NCBI GenBank assembly: GCA_027622275.1
Contig: JAQBZB010000068.1
Location: 1 to 34,638, forward strand
From: Planctomycetota bacterium
GTDB lineage: Bacteria; Planctomycetota; Planctomycetia; Pirellulales; Pirellulaceae
Direction of reading: 5' to 3'
Length of the DNA stretch: 34,638 nt
Shown piece by piece: positions 33,601-34,638 of the stretch. How positions within the stretch are numbered: the stretch's first letter is position 1; every line of letters starts with the position of its first letter. Under the pieces are notes generated by a model, which worked only from the letters and a program-made list of their open reading frames with translations, was not told where the DNA came from and did not search any database. The translations under genes and the position numbers were made by a program.

Positions 33601-34638
33601 TACATTCTCGTCGACGAACACGGCTTACAGTCCACGGCGTCTGTCGAGGTAACCGTACTGCCAACGGATGATGCTCCGCTGGCGATCGACGATGCGGTCG
33701 AGGTGGCCGAAGATCAGACCATCACGGTCGACGTCCTCAGCAACGACCCGGTCGTCGATGGAGACCTCCAGGGCATCGAGTCGTTCGAGCAACCTAGCAA
33801 CGCGGTGGTGACCGAAGTCGATGGCCAGCTGCATATTGCACCGGTCACCGATTTCCACGGGGTGATCCACTTCAACTACACGCTCGTCGACGAGCAGGGC
33901 GAGCGAGCCACGGCAACGGTCGAGGTCACCGTCTTGTCGGTGAACGACGCGCCGCTGGCGGTGGCTGATGCCGCCGAAGTGGCGGAAGACCAAGCCATCA
34001 TCGTCAACGTACTCGGCAACGATCTCGATGCCGATGGGGATGTGCTCAGCATCGTGTCGTTCGAGCAACCCAGCAACGCGGTCGTGACAGAAGTCGACGG
34101 CCAACTGCGAGTTGAACCCGCCGCCAACTTCCACGGCGTGATTCACTTCAACTACACCACCGTCGATGCACAGGGCGAGCAATCAACGGCGACGGTCGAA
34201 GTCACGGTCCTGTCGGTAAACGATACTCCGCTGGCGGTGGCGGATGTTGCCGAAATGGCGGAAGACCAAGCCATCATCGTCAACGTGCTTGGCAACGATC
34301 TCGATGCCGATGGGGATGTGCTCAGCATCGTGTCGTTCGAGCAACCCAGCAACGCGGTCGTAACAGAAGTCGACGGCCAACTGCGAGTTGAACCCGTCGC
34401 CAATTTTCACGGTGTGATCAACTTCAGCTACACCACCATCGACGGCCAAGGCGGGCAATCAACGGCGACGGTCGAAGTCACGGTCCTGTCGGTAAACGAT
34501 GCTCCACTGGCGGTGGCTGATGCCGCTGAAGTGGCGGAAGACACACCTATCACGATCAACGTGCTGGGTAACGATACGGATGTCGATGGTGACGTCTTGA
34601 GCATCGTGTCATTTGAGCAGCCGGACAACGCGGTTGTG
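12649..34638 (+). CDS. Giant modular surface/secreted protein (partial, at least 7,330 codons)
   Basis: One reading frame stays open from 12649 to the window end with no stop, so the C-terminus is missing. There is no classic signal peptide. The basic N-terminus leads to RPLTERLEDRRVLA (residues 33-46), an LExRxLLA-type motif common at the start of giant secreted planctomycete proteins. Then come a right-handed beta-helix (about 48-540) closing with NFWGDPSGP (492-500), FHA-like beta repeats (about 680-2910 and on), a C-type-lectin-like domain (2919-3055), a propeller-like part (about 3525-3746), a PA14-like domain (about 4015-4189), an RTX-like patch (4917-4955), 5.5 golvesin-C plus choice-of-anchor-D-like modules (5147-6680), a broken metzincin motif (6782-6792) and 92-aa cadherin-like repeats (from 6823). 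Adhesion or a surface layer is the likely role. The start is uncertain: an in-frame GTG lies at 12622, with AAGGAG only one base before it. Confidence 0.9.
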   Translation, partial: MTDRQRSFWQTLFRRHRKKNRAIRQAHQRFFLRPLTERLEDRRVLAAVVFVDDDWVGLSNGDDPDGAGPRQEIGLDAHRTIEEGVTAVDAGGTVNIAAGTYIPDDSLEGSVNDNQSPIAPIPTPVRIKIPTAKSNITLDGEPGTVIDMSSLSDTLLIPGFEIAGLQPFNKLLFGVDGPGFTLQDIEVINPLRVVVAGSTGGDDSTPFANNLTIQNVTVTYADNGGLPSVTSRGLVATRTFVFDQNNVGFEIAHTTGLQILNNTIDSSAASVGPSLEAIELRGHFDGALIQGNTIINYADAIVSNNFGGGSAEFNSFNMQFLDNNITMPGAAAGEFFEGGIVLVGVEDSVVSGNTITTSSGFSPDAGIYVATRNTSNTDNITIEDNTISNMRWGVTLQEDFKDTTYTNISITGNTFNNSGGTADAAGIYIDLAEQAAMTGGSSITITDNNITNSPTGVFIAGDTATISLGNISGNTVGVDATTASSPVDARFNFWGDPSGPSGDAVDPNTPAVASGSGDSIVPGSGGLQVRFDEILLVNPVGGLTIQGTAGDDLLIISATSTDDGTYTLVSDGVVGPVVPFSDIQSLSFVGFDGDDILRINNPAGGLFSPVNGIGFDGGAQADDVANNPPGDAIEILDGTATTTTFNYENANDGSINLDGTSTIEYRNLEPITSTITATNVTLNYSTTAETITVTDAGGGQTRVNSTDGETTAFDNPSTTLTINGGDTGADSINVNGFGTGFAAALVIDGQGGSDTVTLNTDPDNASVTVTAETINIDGGAVTTTGDQTYNGAVILGADVTLTDTGSTGIFFNNTVDSDDGANTPRDLTVVTTDSNAEIEFNDAVGGMEVLDQVTITNAGLLVINALADFSLDGAFNQNGAGAVETSGDITTTNDAISFSGAVKLTANVALNTDTGAGNITFSSTLNDDGTTSNRDLDLTAGTGNVTFTGAVGGTQGLDAVTINSATNVTITSTFKAESFSQTAGTGETEINGDVTITDDTATAGVFKVNTANIDINANITTDARNVDLDATTSVDLATGKSITTRDNNSTQRKLNSGSVDIDISAAGAVNLVGSIVTTGANNTFGTSFDGGQVTIDTFDGGITVGGGITTSGGSNDFNTTGGTAGSIAINAGDDGNSGGDDININGALTARGGASAGTSGSGGAGNSISIITDDGLISVTAAIISSGGSGSVGVSNGGNAGSITITSGDANTTGTDTITIGAALSAVGGSPTLSGNGGNNADITISSADALAIQAPIAGGSNSATAINIDAAGNITSTAAGTITTTAPVNNLNASGGVDIDAAGTGLIDLDGAIITTGQTQSLSGGSAGGNVNISTIDGDITIDAAITTTGGGTTDATLLAGNAGNITIAAGDAGGSGADDVNVNAALTGLGGNSTVGSGAAGNGSVVSITTTDGLISIAAAIITSGGNGTASTSNGGNAGTITITSADANTTGTDTVTIGGALTAKGGTSAGGTGGDNADMDITAAASLAINAAIMGGQNATTGIDLNAVTGITSNASGDITTTAVANSGNTSGGVDIDSTAGTIVLSGSITTTGAAHDAGTGSAGGQVTIDTTNGLITVNAGATITTSGGAATTTANNGGNAGQVIIQSAGTGDDDDVTIGAAISALGGADFDTGTAGANGNVKIASQDDLFLNAAISGGSTTVAMGTTGIDLDAGETFVSNAAGLITTTATADGTNAATASGPVAIDTANGLITIGAAIVTSGVAGPSGDSPGGNAGTISITSANGAGTDDGITLNGALTALGGSPNGAGTAGVNADISVTTADTLAVNAAISGGANATTGVDLEAGGNITSNASGDITTTALVNSSNASGGVDIDSTAGTIDLDGDIITTGADRNASPANNGGQVTIDTANGSITIDGVITTSGGAATAGNSNGGDAATIAITAADGAGTDDGITINGALTAKAGLASGSGVSGQNHDIAITTADALLIQAAMMGGRNTTTGIDLIGSSVTTSGAGTITTTGPVNTDLRPSGGIDIDATRAIDLNGAITTTGAARNAGNGNAGGQVTINSTTAGQIDIDGGITTTGGATSEGTSTGGVGGSVTIGTTDGLINVTTAITTSGGAGTAGMDGGGNAGTISITSGGGAGDNITLTGALTAQGGVESGTGTAGNNGNITVTSAGTLAVNAAIKGGQNTTTGIDLAAATGITSDASGTITTTAVVNSQTASGGVDIDVTGVGAISLAGAIATTGAGTDSATASAGGQVTIDTFDGAITVTNITTSGGNGTAAITNGGAAGAIAIIVGDDGGGGDHDLTLNGAIIALGGSEGAGGTAGTGGTVELTADDQIIDGSDAATDIQALAAELIAVTGIATGSDPDNRLEVDLTNLAATTASGDISILDVAGGLTITDVNGIIGATATSGVSITAGAVGDDITITAQSPLTVNSPVANAGGGNITQTASGSTDSDDLTINANITATGGTGNITLNAGDDILQTGTAAVSAASSGAVDYNASTGTSDGVITMTNGTTAASGSGVITMDADGDITVSGVSTTAGTAPAAGVRIETTAGAIKDAGDMNTDITAASVALRAETGIGDAGDANGRLETATSGTTLTLAAVTESGDIGLRNTGSLTIGTVDSLVGVVITDATDNNQGDDIIITAASPVTVDDVVTNNDGGDITLAAEAGTAADATDDLDINANITASGGTGSINLYATDGVDVDAAVTIAAASTGNVLVSASTDYNDGTPQNGFTPRDATTFPSDGDVVMQSGSTIQTEDGDITIRGAGDVKLSKVNADSNSNGGDGTVIITADFDGVDTGLSDEVGAITDNLTGETATDINITALNTALRAGSGIGDDANDIDIVSLTGSPHTIAAQTEAGDIVITNRGETIIGTVSDPFSQFADLSGVTILDATATVANQDTADDNIKIISTRDMTVSQAVTNNDGGDITLAAEGGGGGQFQVINTLLGGAGTFTWLQAAADAAARGGYLATITSAAENVLFNTARGGADVWIGASDAAVEGEWRWVQGPEAAADGGQGLLFWTGTSSGTLTAGLFENWGGGEPNNSSDEDYAHASSVWNDLPVTSNLGSYMLEIGNSDLIVNANITATGAATGADGNINLYGANDVIFDDSVGATIDPTVSAAGSGDVLVQAGTDFNDGGTPANGSSIGNIAMGDGSTISTQDGDITLQAPGDISLSKVDADSNNTGPAGTVIVTADFDGVGTGLSNNVGAITDNLSGEGFGSINVAGGAAAFRAPQGIGSANDIDTDLGDDAYQSRANLTALNTLSGNILIDDVGTNSDNLTIGTVNALVGITNRGPGGTVVVSNTSPITTADDVLADGNITITAADDALDDAGATADLVDGGGGLSFSGTTGDGPTVMFASATAMTLSDNVNLTTETGPFLHEATLPAAGTIIDLLLISNSTVTVTFGSAIHNPVFHITDLDNAATLDFGAPISLFNATGEAGATAETTIGGGTTNDVVTATTNDWGGSVTVMGTFTTLTLTLAGDASGIGLGLASGSAVDHVTVNRTDTAGTGFVDVISATGSITINAGDDVNVFGNLTAVGQLIGTDPTNDKTYAINPATGVVTEIGATGTTSVSALGVDATSTTVFGLDQVASDNSDLFSINPSSGVGTKTFDVTPAASDNYTAAAHGSGTTLFAFADDIDSLVSINTTTGVATTLGVVTITATGATVTDIDGMAFDSANSKLFAVDNATDQLLTINTTTGAAVVVGPTGQDLGGLAFDPVGKRLYATDNAGNQLMLVSTVTGAVSAVGGYGGSFQIDGLASRTVSGKITINIDNTSVAGADAEPGTTGTEKLTRGGRVDIDTILDTGTPANSTGVLSTIEGTDIFGGNDNDIFDFFPLATTSFFVQGSAPVFADGNPPVPPGDKLVLQFQYVTAPPTLTVGVPAAGTFTFDPNFPGTPDDEQKVVYESIENVSKVGAQDFHLVVDSTLTTPAPGSYGNDTFDDKIEVRLNDGLGSGDGGVQGEDVIIERTDVGAVPFQDIIIRAAVADILSVTLIGSSDNEELTINANNGVPAFSGTVPESQRRIPNALKEYWYNDFFGDDELDLSGGGGYLGRQTGTSSYLNQDIGGVDSDLSFSGNDFNSRSSGYTGTDAFGAVWIGQIEIGAIGSGSALEAGTISFGTRSNDGSVIYIDSSGNGAFEAGERVVNNTGTRSGSSTQDAVGQVTLAAGTYDIAIAYYDGDDANNTNANNVQSMEARFSGGTVTDYNLLTIIDPTATAQANLWYSPVLDNPHINSDNNGNGGVPNFFWRAEAGTDSLVYTYDQANSGVTNQVYAIGDGYGGGDNTAAGFSEGELQTTIPTQTDPDALTLYFTGLEPITASGDAGGTLTVLGDDDHNTITIADSPTAGNTRITAAKNPIQDGNAIITDVTNDRVLDNGVGTYETYDFAADTFVTLNVFGQQGEDVIDLTSLDANENTLTAINLDGDADDNDDTSQDNLRVRSTSSLPNTSTITLRGGAGNDTFQLFQSTRITDDIDVPIVVSPAGSNATGSGADDETSTSDRTSRSDPRSTFNDDDSTGDRLIIDNSGSTATFPALNITNSNVLDNVTGNTTAADVTFNDIDELTIYRPSTNDTINVNYGGVATFVDADLDRVTLNGSGGNDTFNILSSTPGTGQTTDPFIQLNGDGDRQLRIDGGGNNADDLNDFVDDDRTPTQDTAANGFTGTDQFIYAAGEFVLNGRIDGGAADDTLSYTAYTTTRSILLTALGTIDGFRGDDISGAPPFGPITTDSIVVSDGSGERNFINIDQILGTSANADLLIGPNLFNHWDFGNRTSAAAATDEGVLVASDVSIGDGGNGTSIGRPTGTVPISATGGEQDLLWDDFQHIRGGTSDDHFDFRQDSVLTGMIDGNSGEDTIDLRDFTANVVIDLTTRPATTGQTPIAGTSGTVVLQGTVTQGGNAVVVGHLRRATDLGAVPPNATPADSDSSSIENAFGGHGADTIIGDGDNNILGDGPANDFLYGDDGDDIYRLEPGAVEAGTGASQDVVLENNSGQFPTNANNPHTKTGATGNDTIDFRFADSNTMFDIDHIDTLLDNVNDPQQDVFGTVAGNQFVTIQRVEASTTFASRGNDPVNYVSPFENLVGSQFNDILDIDPLAIGGDFPVNGPPVLRNVDGNSGTDILQFESYGANVFDTGLSVTAAGTGTVTYQSIETLTAFNQTARVIDDGDTSFRMTPTPESVNSQWANVWQDAGTEGNSGDYRAHVGGNFVDHFAEWTFNGVQPGKYRVSATWPGVAADRSQVTPWALLTAIDAPFTVFDDSEKLMTIDVDQNALPSDFLDGGVWWHDLGVFQIDSHTLVTQLGVDANGFVYADSIRIERLSDGPELRVFVDDTIHMTDSSSKVDFSTFIAQPRSKTFTLQNEGTTALSIFGLELFGDTKITLNLPFPTPTAAMPLVIAPGESTFVTVTLDATQHGEFATELRIFSNDVDENVMQKPGAGINPTPDNDTTRDEDPFTVEITGSVVSTFIIDDGDPGFDTTNLATGVWLGPDGDGYLGDDLWTTSDSSGDAATWTFTGLPAGNYRVSATWDDPGSPVIDAPFTIFEGSTGGTNLGTTLMNQQGAPASFSDVGVLWQDLTVGTTTTANGIPVYNISGLALNNTITVQLTDLVASSSIHLVHADAIRIERILDPDITVTELVSGVAIADDTGTFDFGTTFPGVSVEKTFVITNNGPSNNVVIAEPFTLPSGYTLTQVFGGTPTGLASNTATLAPAGTTTFKIRVDAGGAGTAGGEVSFGMVSPDIDPDENPFNFTITSNVSESRIIDDNLTMTGGYSETGTWFGPDGHGYLGDDRWTAADDDGDTATFTFQNLPSGRYEVAATWKPEWNASSATPFAITGDATSNVTVNQRVRPDDFIDQSVAWEILGDVSTSTGQITVVLSDNATGLVHADAVQVRLLSQTEIEVLDGTTVLTDGQSAVNFGSTTPIGSDLNRTFTVRNYGSRAMPVSSLSLPPGFVQIGVFPSSVPAASGGNPGSASFTVRLPRNTVGEFAGTLSFAADDRDENPFDFAISGHVSSTFTTIKDDGDAGYSTSGAGWFRVSNSNSYNGDLDFTRDRNSDVMKAFWEFTGLADGVYRVSATWDVAQLNNATYRVIEGTATTGTAVGQIVIDQAIAPNDLIADGFTWEDLGGPYRVNGGTLTVELSSMFGVVIADAIRIEPVSAPEIQVLDEASNELLDGTGLFDFGTTPAGTTVPKTFTVRNLGNASLTLTAGSITLPEGFSLASDFAATTLTAFDGVNTTNDETTFQVTFDADTTPGAVASGLLSFTNSDRNEANFSFSVQGTVASTVQTLDDSAASGFQQTGFLPQTWQGFGGNHHSALPDLNNSTSNEATWTFTGLATGWYQVATHWREHGSLATDAPFSIYDGDVTTGTLRRATDVNQRLRPGDFQDQGAMWEELGAVFIASGTLTVRLTDDATDGLVVADTMRIERLLNPEIEVLDGTTTIDDNTGTLNLGTTLQQSEIRKTITIRNSGGADLGIGHTLTLPPAFSLVTSSTTPATLFNGTAITTLTPGSTATFDVELAASALGTFSGLASFMSTDSDESHYNFTLTGTVTQTTIIDDVDSGFAKTTGFLGSVEAGFGPHINNSIQSAAGDGSGDTATWTFTNLQAGETYRVSVTWPANEHYATNSPFSVFDGTAGGTAFGGSPFAIDQQVLPDDFSDQGVFWEQLGTFAVTGNTLTVQLTDTANGVVVADAVRISILSPLRAAEIGKAEQIANLTLQQIAPVLVAAADQWIQVNPLAAGILNRIEVKLADLSGNYLGLTSLATQTIWIDTDAAGHGWWTDVAEDPESGMDLLTVLTHELGNLLGYLDLPADADHILAAALPAETRRLVPGFEGPLLVVHTPIGTDDVAEVAEDKGTTINVLGNDTDVDGDIVGIQSFEQPSNAVVTEVDGQLQITPAANFHGVISFNYIIVDEHGLQGTATTQLTVLPVNDAPLAVADVAEVLEDEAVTVNVLANDSDVDGDRLAIASFEQPNDAVVSEVAGGLQIEPADDFFGVIRFNYILVDEHGLQSTASVEVTVLPTDDAPLAIDDAVEVAEDQTITVDVLSNDPVVDGDLQGIESFEQPSNAVVTEVDGQLHIAPVTDFHGVIHFNYTLVDEQGERATATVEVTVLSVNDAPLAVADAAEVAEDQAIIVNVLGNDLDADGDVLSIVSFEQPSNAVVTEVDGQLRVEPAANFHGVIHFNYTTVDAQGEQSTATVEVTVLSVNDTPLAVADVAEMAEDQAIIVNVLGNDLDADGDVLSIVSFEQPSNAVVTEVDGQLRVEPVANFHGVINFSYTTIDGQGGQSTATVEVTVLSVNDAPLAVADAAEVAEDTPITINVLGNDTDVDGDVLSIVSFEQPDNAVV
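12790..14270 (+). other. Right-handed parallel beta-helix domain of the giant protein
   Basis: Just after the LEDRRVLA motif come VVFVDDDWVG and TVNIAAGTYIPD, the usual opening of planctomycete beta-helix (pectate-lyase-like) domains. Repeated NNTI, GNTI and DNNI turns follow at intervals of about 20-30 residues. The segment closes with NFWGDPSGPSG, a motif typical of the end of such helices. Carbohydrate binding is plausible, but no lyase catalytic residues were identified. Confidence 0.7.
15919..19470 (+). repeat. Long diverged FHA-like repeats within the giant protein
   Basis: Units repeatedly contain GGQVTIDTxxGxITI, TITTSGG, GNAGTITITS, TIGGALTAxGG, LAVNAAIxGG, TTGIDL, ITSNASGDITTTA and SGGVDIDSTAGTI in that order. 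The SGGVDID block recurs near 16540, 17251, 18148, 18637 and 19219, giving irregular spacing of about 490-900 bp. DNA identity persists locally: the stretches at 17254 and 18151 share a block of about 30 identical bases, which shows fairly recent exchange or duplication. The pattern predicts a beta-solenoid. Confidence 0.8.
20491..21120 (+). repeat. Duplicated module, copy A (no lectin insert)
   Basis: Residues run from DDIIITAASPVTVDDVVTNN through GGDITLAAE, DLDINANITASGG, SINLYATDGV, DGDITI, VKLSKVNADSN, TVIITADFDGVDTGLS and VGAITDNLTGE to DIDIVS. The same order of blocks returns in copy B (21295-22335), showing duplication of a unit of about 200 residues. Confidence 0.8.
21295..22335 (+). 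repeat. Duplicated module, copy B, interrupted by the lectin-like domain
   Basis: The blocks of copy A recur: VSQAVTNNDGGDITLAAE, then DLIVNANITATG, INLYGANDV, DGDITLQAPGDISLSKVDAD, TVIVTADFDGVGTGLS and VGAITDNLSGE. Between LAAE and DLIVNANITA, where copy A has only a few residues, copy B carries a 137-residue domain. Confidence 0.8.
21403..21813 (+). other. C-type-lectin-like domain (CTLD) inside the giant protein
   Basis: The 137 residues show the CTLD pattern. FQVINTLLGGAGTFTWLQAA is followed by ARGGYLATITSAAEN, then DVWIGASDAAVEGEWRWVQG, FWTG, FENWGGGEPNNSSDEDYAHA and WNDLP, ending in SYMLEIG. WIGASD, the GEPNN loop and WND are hallmarks of the family. The cysteines of animal lectins are absent, as is common in bacterial CTLDs. 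The domain is flanked by a short glycine linker. Ligand (sugar, protein or ice/mineral) cannot be told. Confidence 0.85.
23221..23880 (+). other. Beta-propeller-like segment of the giant protein
   Basis: Several blocks have the pattern of short propeller blades: LIGTDPTNDKTYAINPATG, FGLDQVASDNSDLFSINPSSG, GMAFDSANSKLFAVDNATDQ, then LLTINTTTG, and GLAFDPVGKRLYATDNAGNQ, then LMLVSTVTG. Each combines an FD/VD, an LxA/YAxD core and an INxxTG turn, as in YncE- or DUF4394-like proteins. The blade count is about five, so it is either an incomplete propeller or partly diverged. Confidence 0.55.
24691..25215 (+). other. PA14-like domain of the giant protein
   Basis: The segment contains KEYWYNDFFGD, then GTDAFGAVWIGQIEI, ISFGTRSNDGSVIYIDSSGN, RVVNNTG, VTLAAGTYDIAIAYYDGDD and MEARFSGG. 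This order (VWxGxI, FxxRSxDGSxxYID, VxNxG, LxxGxYxxxIxYY) fits PA14 domains, which often bind carbohydrate in adhesins and enzymes. Confidence 0.65.
27397..27513 (+). other. Short RTX-like calcium-binding patch
   Basis: FGGHGADTIIGDGDNNILGD followed by GPANDFLYGDDGDDIYRL shows GGxGxDxxxG-like nonapeptides, as in RTX calcium-binding repeats. There are only about three to four units, and they differ from the perfect consensus. Confidence 0.6.
28087..32700 (+). repeat. Five and a half golvesin-C-like plus choice-of-anchor-D-like modules
   Basis: Each module starts with an IIDDGDxGF-like block, followed by ATWTFTGLxxGxYRVSATW, a DAPFTIFDG-like strand, VNQxxxPxDFxDxGVxWxDLG and ADAIRIERL. This half resembles the golvesin C-terminal-like domain. 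The second half has PEIxVLDGTT, DFGTTxxGxxxxKTFTVRNxG, LPxGF and DENPFxFTITG, as in choice-of-anchor-D domains. Starts are near 28090, 28999, 29878, 30652, 31456 and 32263, so periods are 909, 879, 774, 804 and 807 bp. The sixth unit has only the first half and then passes into the metzincin-like segment. Confidence 0.8.
32701..33114 (+). other. Metzincin-like segment with broken zinc motif
   Basis: Planctomycete giant proteins often carry a segment reading roughly DLLTVxAHELGHxLG just before their C-terminal repeats. Here it reads MDLLTVLTHELGNLLGYLD (motif at 32992-33024, residues 6782-6792). The expected HExxHxxGxxD/H has Asn (AAT) in place of the second histidine, which one base change from CAT would give. 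First His, Glu, Gly and the final Asp are kept. Zinc binding and proteolysis are therefore unlikely, and it is best seen as a pseudoprotease module. Confidence 0.65.
33115..34638 (+). repeat. Exact 276-bp (92-aa) cadherin-like / tandem-95-type repeats
   Basis: Five full units start at 33115, 33391, 33667, 33943 and 34219, each exactly 276 bp, and a sixth begins at 34495 and runs off the window. The consensus is NDAPLAVADxAEVAEDxxIxVNVLGNDxDxDGDxLxIxSFEQPSNAVVTEVDGQLxxxPxxNFHGVIxFNYxxVDxxGxxxTATVEVTVLSV. This fits the cadherin-like or tandem-95 domains of bacterial adhesins, which often bind calcium through the NDxDxDGD segment. Units four and five are nearly identical in DNA and so were duplicated recently. 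Confidence 0.9.

Overview
The window looks like chromosomal DNA of a planctomycete, most likely from the Pirellulales/Rhodopirellula side. The grounds are a GC-rich sequence, secreted proteins of planctomycete type, a giant surface protein beginning with an LExRxLLA-type N-terminal motif, and intergenic DNA full of dispersed hairpin repeats. No rRNA, tRNA or CRISPR array was seen. The species assignment is an inference from protein style, not from a marker gene.

Layout. (1) 45-525: two head-to-head fragments of an IS4-family transposase, both broken. (2) 685-3962, minus strand: a probable operon read right to left. It encodes a small exported Cys-rich protein, a 460-aa protein with a signal peptide and one C-terminal membrane helix, and a 359-aa actin-like ATPase of the MamK family. 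(3) 4255-7530, plus strand, divergent from (2): a CpaC/RcpA-type secretin, a putative lipoprotein and a TPR lipoprotein, which together look like the outer-membrane part of a Tad/Flp-like apparatus. (4) 7642-8775, minus strand: a family-2 polyprenol-phosphate sugar transferase fused to a GtrA membrane domain. (5) 8981-11576, plus strand: two exported proteins in an overlapping pair behind a good sigma70-like promoter. The second is a repeat protein carrying a composite palindromic element inserted exactly in frame. (6) 11577-12648: about 1.07 kb without a credible gene, holding at least six different hairpin repeats. (7) 12649 to the end of the window: one uninterrupted reading frame of at least 7,330 codons with no stop, encoding a giant modular surface or secreted protein.

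The giant protein has the following modules in order: LEDRRVLA motif, right-handed parallel beta-helix, a long filamentous-haemagglutinin-like repeat region, a C-type-lectin-like domain inserted into one copy of a duplicated module, a beta-propeller-like stretch, a PA14-like domain, a short RTX-like patch, five and a half copies of a golvesin-C-like plus choice-of-anchor-D-like module, a metzincin-like segment with a broken zinc motif (HELGN), and exact 92-residue cadherin-like/tandem-95 repeats that run off the window.

How the parts may work together (inference). The MamK-like filament protein, a membrane linker with a cytoplasmic tail, and a divergent secretin/lipoprotein/TPR operon could form one envelope-spanning machine, in which the actin-like protein plays a part comparable to PilM in type IV pili or positions the machine along a filament. 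I saw no other magnetosome gene, so there is no reason to call this a magnetosome cluster. The two most distinctive observations are this MamK-like/secretin locus and the nested palindromic element that contributes 56 codons to a secreted protein.
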